From the NCBI GenBank assembly GCA_013334735.1, contig JAAXXA010000123.1, forward strand, positions 1 to 7,670: 7,670 bases of DNA. Reading direction: 5' to 3'. The stretch comes from Bacteroidota bacterium. GTDB taxonomy: Bacteria; Bacteroidota; Bacteroidia; Bacteroidales; CG2-30-32-10. Shown here in pieces: positions 5,953 through 7,670 of the stretch (position 1 is its first letter; each line of letters begins with the position of its first letter). A program made the translations under genes and the position numbers. The notes beneath the pieces are model-generated. The model worked only from the letters and a program-made list of their open reading frames with translations, was not told where the DNA came from and did no database searches.

Positions 5953-7650
5953 TTATATTTCTTTAAAAGGAATAATTATTTCGACTTTGGTTCCAACGGG
6001 AAAACCATCTTTATTTTTTAAATCCATAACATTAACAGAAATTCTTCCTTTAACCTGTTTATTTAAAATTTCCAGTCTTTCTTTTGTTATTATCATTCCT
6101 TTTGATTTGTGCTTCAATCCGGAATTTGCTTTTAATTCGGCGGATTTTTCTCTACCTACCCCATCGTCTTCGACATGACAAATCAAAGATTCATCTTGCA
6201 TAGTAAAACTGATTGATATTTTTCCTTTTCCTTTTTTATGAATTATTCCATGCAGAATAGCATTTTCGACATAAGGTTGAATAACCATAGGCGGGATTCC
6301 AATAAAGTCGTCGTCAATTTCGGGGTCAATTTTTATTGAATATTCGAATTTATTACCAAACCTGAGATTTTCAATCTCCATATAGTAAGTGAGCGCTTTT
6401 AATTCATCTTTAATGGGGACAAAAGGTTCGCTGGAATTAGAGAGAATAAGCCTCATTAACTGAGCAAATTTAGCGAGATAATGAATGGCTTTATCAGAAT
6501 CATTATTAACAATAAAACTTTGAATTGAATTAAGAGAATTAAAAATAAAATGCGGATTCATTTGCAAACGCAATGATTTTTGTTCAAGGTCGAATAATTG
6601 TTTTTCAATTTCGAGTACCTTTTTTTCGATTTCATGTTTTTTACGAATTTGCATAAAACGCAAACGTATAACATACCAAAGAATAAATATCAGAAATAAA
6701 GAAAAGGATATTCTGAACGACCATGTTGCCCACCAAGGAGGAGAAATGATAACAACAACTGACATACCTTTTTTATTCCATAAGCCATCGCTGTTAGTAC
6801 CTTTAACATGGAAAACGTAAATTCCGGGACTTACTTTTGTATATTCGGCAAATCGCCTGTTAGCATCACAAAATATCCAATCTTTATCGAAATTTTCAAG
6901 TTTGTATGCAAAGCTGTTTTTAATGGGATTTGAAAAATCAAGAGAGGAAAATTCAAAAGAAAAAAAGTTTTCGTTGTATTCAAGAAAAATTGTATCGTTG
7001 TTGTCAATTTCATTTTTTTGAACTTCATTGAATTTTTTAAAACTTGTAATAACAACAGGTGGTACAAAATGATTCTGAACTATTTTAAGAGGATCGAAAG
7101 CATTAAATCCATTCATTCCGCCAAGGAAAAAAAGTCCATTTTTTGTTTTCAGCGCGGCGTTTTGGTTAAACTCGCTACTTTGCACACCGTCTTTAATATC
7201 GTAGTTAACAAATGTTTCTGTTTTAACATTAAATTTAGAAATGCCATTATTAGTAGTCATCCAAAGATTTCCGGCATTATCTTCCAAAATGCAATACACC
7301 ATATTATTTGCAAGACCGTCTTTTTCGGTATAATGTTTAAAAAGACCGGTTTTTCTATCAAATCTATTAAGCCCACCGCCCATAGTTCCAATCCACAATA
7401 CACCTTCAGAATCTTCAAAAATACCAAAAACACGATTACTGCTAAGGCTTTGATGATTATTAGGTATGTGTTTAAATGTAATGAATTTATTGGTTTTGGG
7501 ATCATACCTGTTCAATCCTTTGTAGGTGCCTATCCATAAAATACCTGATCTGTCTTCAAATATAACATTAATTACATTATTACTAATGCTAAAAGGATTA
7601 TATGAATTGTGTTTAAAAGTTTTAAATTCATTTTTCCCCTTAATATATCT
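5953..7650 (-). CDS. LytS-type sensor histidine kinase with two-component-propeller and Y_Y_Y domains (5' end missing or broken)
   Basis: Membrane sensor kinase, partner of the LytTR regulator. Residues are numbered from the TTG codon at 7515, but homology continues upstream to 7650, so that codon is internal. The periplasmic part shows propeller repeats: EDRSGILWIGTYKGLNR (just before and at 1), EDSEGVLWIGTMGGGLNRF (34-52) and EDNAGNLWMTTNNGISKF (78-95). A Y_Y_Y domain follows (about 175-255; FAYKLENFDKDW, SPGIYVFHVKGTNSDGLW). One membrane helix lies at about 263-283, then a coiled-coil (285-318). The His_kinase domain carries QMNPHFIFNSLNS with phosphoacceptor H322. The ATPase has N-box QPYVENAILHG (N418) and DDGVGR (450-455). 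Full-length relatives have many more propeller repeats, so most of the N-terminus and the signal peptide lie outside the window. A TGA at 7651-7653 interrupts the frame. The ligand is unknown. Unlike hybrid one-protein sensors, this kinase has no fused receiver. Confidence 0.92.
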   Translation of the reverse strand, partial: RYIKGKNEFKTFKHNSYNPFSISNNVINVIFEDRSGILWIGTYKGLNRYDPKTNKFITFKHIPNNHQSLSSNRVFGIFEDSEGVLWIGTMGGGLNRFDRKTGLFKHYTEKDGLANNMVYCILEDNAGNLWMTTNNGISKFNVKTETFVNYDIKDGVQSSEFNQNAALKTKNGLFFLGGMNGFNAFDPLKIVQNHFVPPVVITSFKKFNEVQKNEIDNNDTIFLEYNENFFSFEFSSLDFSNPIKNSFAYKLENFDKDWIFCDANRRFAEYTKVSPGIYVFHVKGTNSDGLWNKKGMSVVVIISPPWWATWSFRISFSLFLIFILWYVIRLRFMQIRKKHEIEKKVLEIEKQLFDLEQKSLRLQMNPHFIFNSLNSIQSFIVNNDSDKAIHYLAKFAQLMRLILSNSSEPFVPIKDELKALTYYMEIENLRFGNKFEYSIKIDPEIDDDFIGIPPMVIQPYVENAILHGIIHKKGKGKISISFTMQDESLICHVEDDGVGREKSAELKANSGLKHKSKGMIITKERLEILNKQVKGRISVNVMDLKNKDGFPVGTKVEIIIPFKEI

Positions 7651-7653
7651 TCA
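7651..7653 (-). other. In-frame TGA interrupting the kinase propeller region
   Basis: Reading upstream of the kinase in the same frame gives RYIKGKNEF, then TGA at 7651-7653, then TNNCL (7654-7668). Propeller repeats usually read like TNNGLWRY or TNNGLNRF at this point; compare TTNNGISKF in the same protein. Register is therefore kept across the stop, and a TGG-to-TGA change would account for it. It may be a real nonsense mutation, a sequence error near the end, or a different gene boundary. The other two frames stop nearby as well (TAA at 7641-7643 and at 7668-7670). Confidence 0.5.
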
Positions 7654-7670
7654 TAAACAATTGTTTGTTA

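Noticed and set aside
7513..7515. TTG as the true start of the kinase
   Set aside because: Upstream in-frame residues EDRSGILWIGTYKG complete a propeller repeat, so the codon is an internal Leu (GLNRYD), not a start.
7018..7539. Plus-strand open frame of 173 codons
   Set aside because: It is antisense to the kinase propeller and Y_Y_Y region, where the minus-strand frame has clear domain motifs. No homology-like pattern is visible in the plus-strand product.
7572..7631. 19-codon minus-strand frame starting with an ATG (MNLKLLNT...) that looks like a signal peptide
   Set aside because: It is out of frame with the kinase, very short, and overlaps sequence that matches propeller repeats in the kinase frame (NNVINVIFEDRSG).

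Overview
The window looks like chromosome from an AT-rich member of the Bacteroidota (Bacteroidetes), probably an uncultured Bacteroidales-like or related lineage. The evidence is the gene content: a TonB-dependent receptor with an N-terminal carboxypeptidase-regulatory-like domain, a large secreted protein of a type usually exported by type IX secretion, a two-component-propeller LytS-type histidine kinase and a LytTR response regulator. No start codon is preceded by a Shine-Dalgarno sequence, which is also usual for this phylum. I cannot name a genus.

All four genes lie on the minus strand, so transcription runs from high to low coordinates. First is a sensor histidine kinase (7650 down to 5953, 5' end not intact in the window). 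A 251-bp gap filled with nested repeats follows, then a LytTR response regulator (5701-4949). Next is a 415-bp gap with a long imperfect inverted repeat, a heptad tandem array and a small dyad. Then come a 1220-residue TonB-dependent receptor (4533-871) and, 44 bp further on, the N-terminal 275 residues of a secreted protein that runs off the left edge (826 to beyond 1).

The kinase and regulator are a clear LytS/LytTR pair. The receptor and secreted protein are very probably one transcription unit. No SusD gene is seen between them, so this is not a classical SusC/SusD polysaccharide locus within the window. The simplest reading, which is inference, is that the sensor pair sits next to the receptor/secreted-protein unit and may control it. 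The regulatory DNA between 4534 and 4948 is where such control would act.

The non-coding DNA is the most unusual part. Related AGTGCCTAAAGT-type repeats lie just 3' of both two-component genes. The copy between kinase and regulator appears to have been split by a second palindromic element of the CGTCATTGCGA...TCGCAATGACG type. An in-frame TGA near the right edge interrupts the propeller part of the kinase, at a position where a single-base change from a tryptophan codon would explain it. I see no IS element, CRISPR array, tRNA or rRNA, and no convincing previously undescribed protein system.
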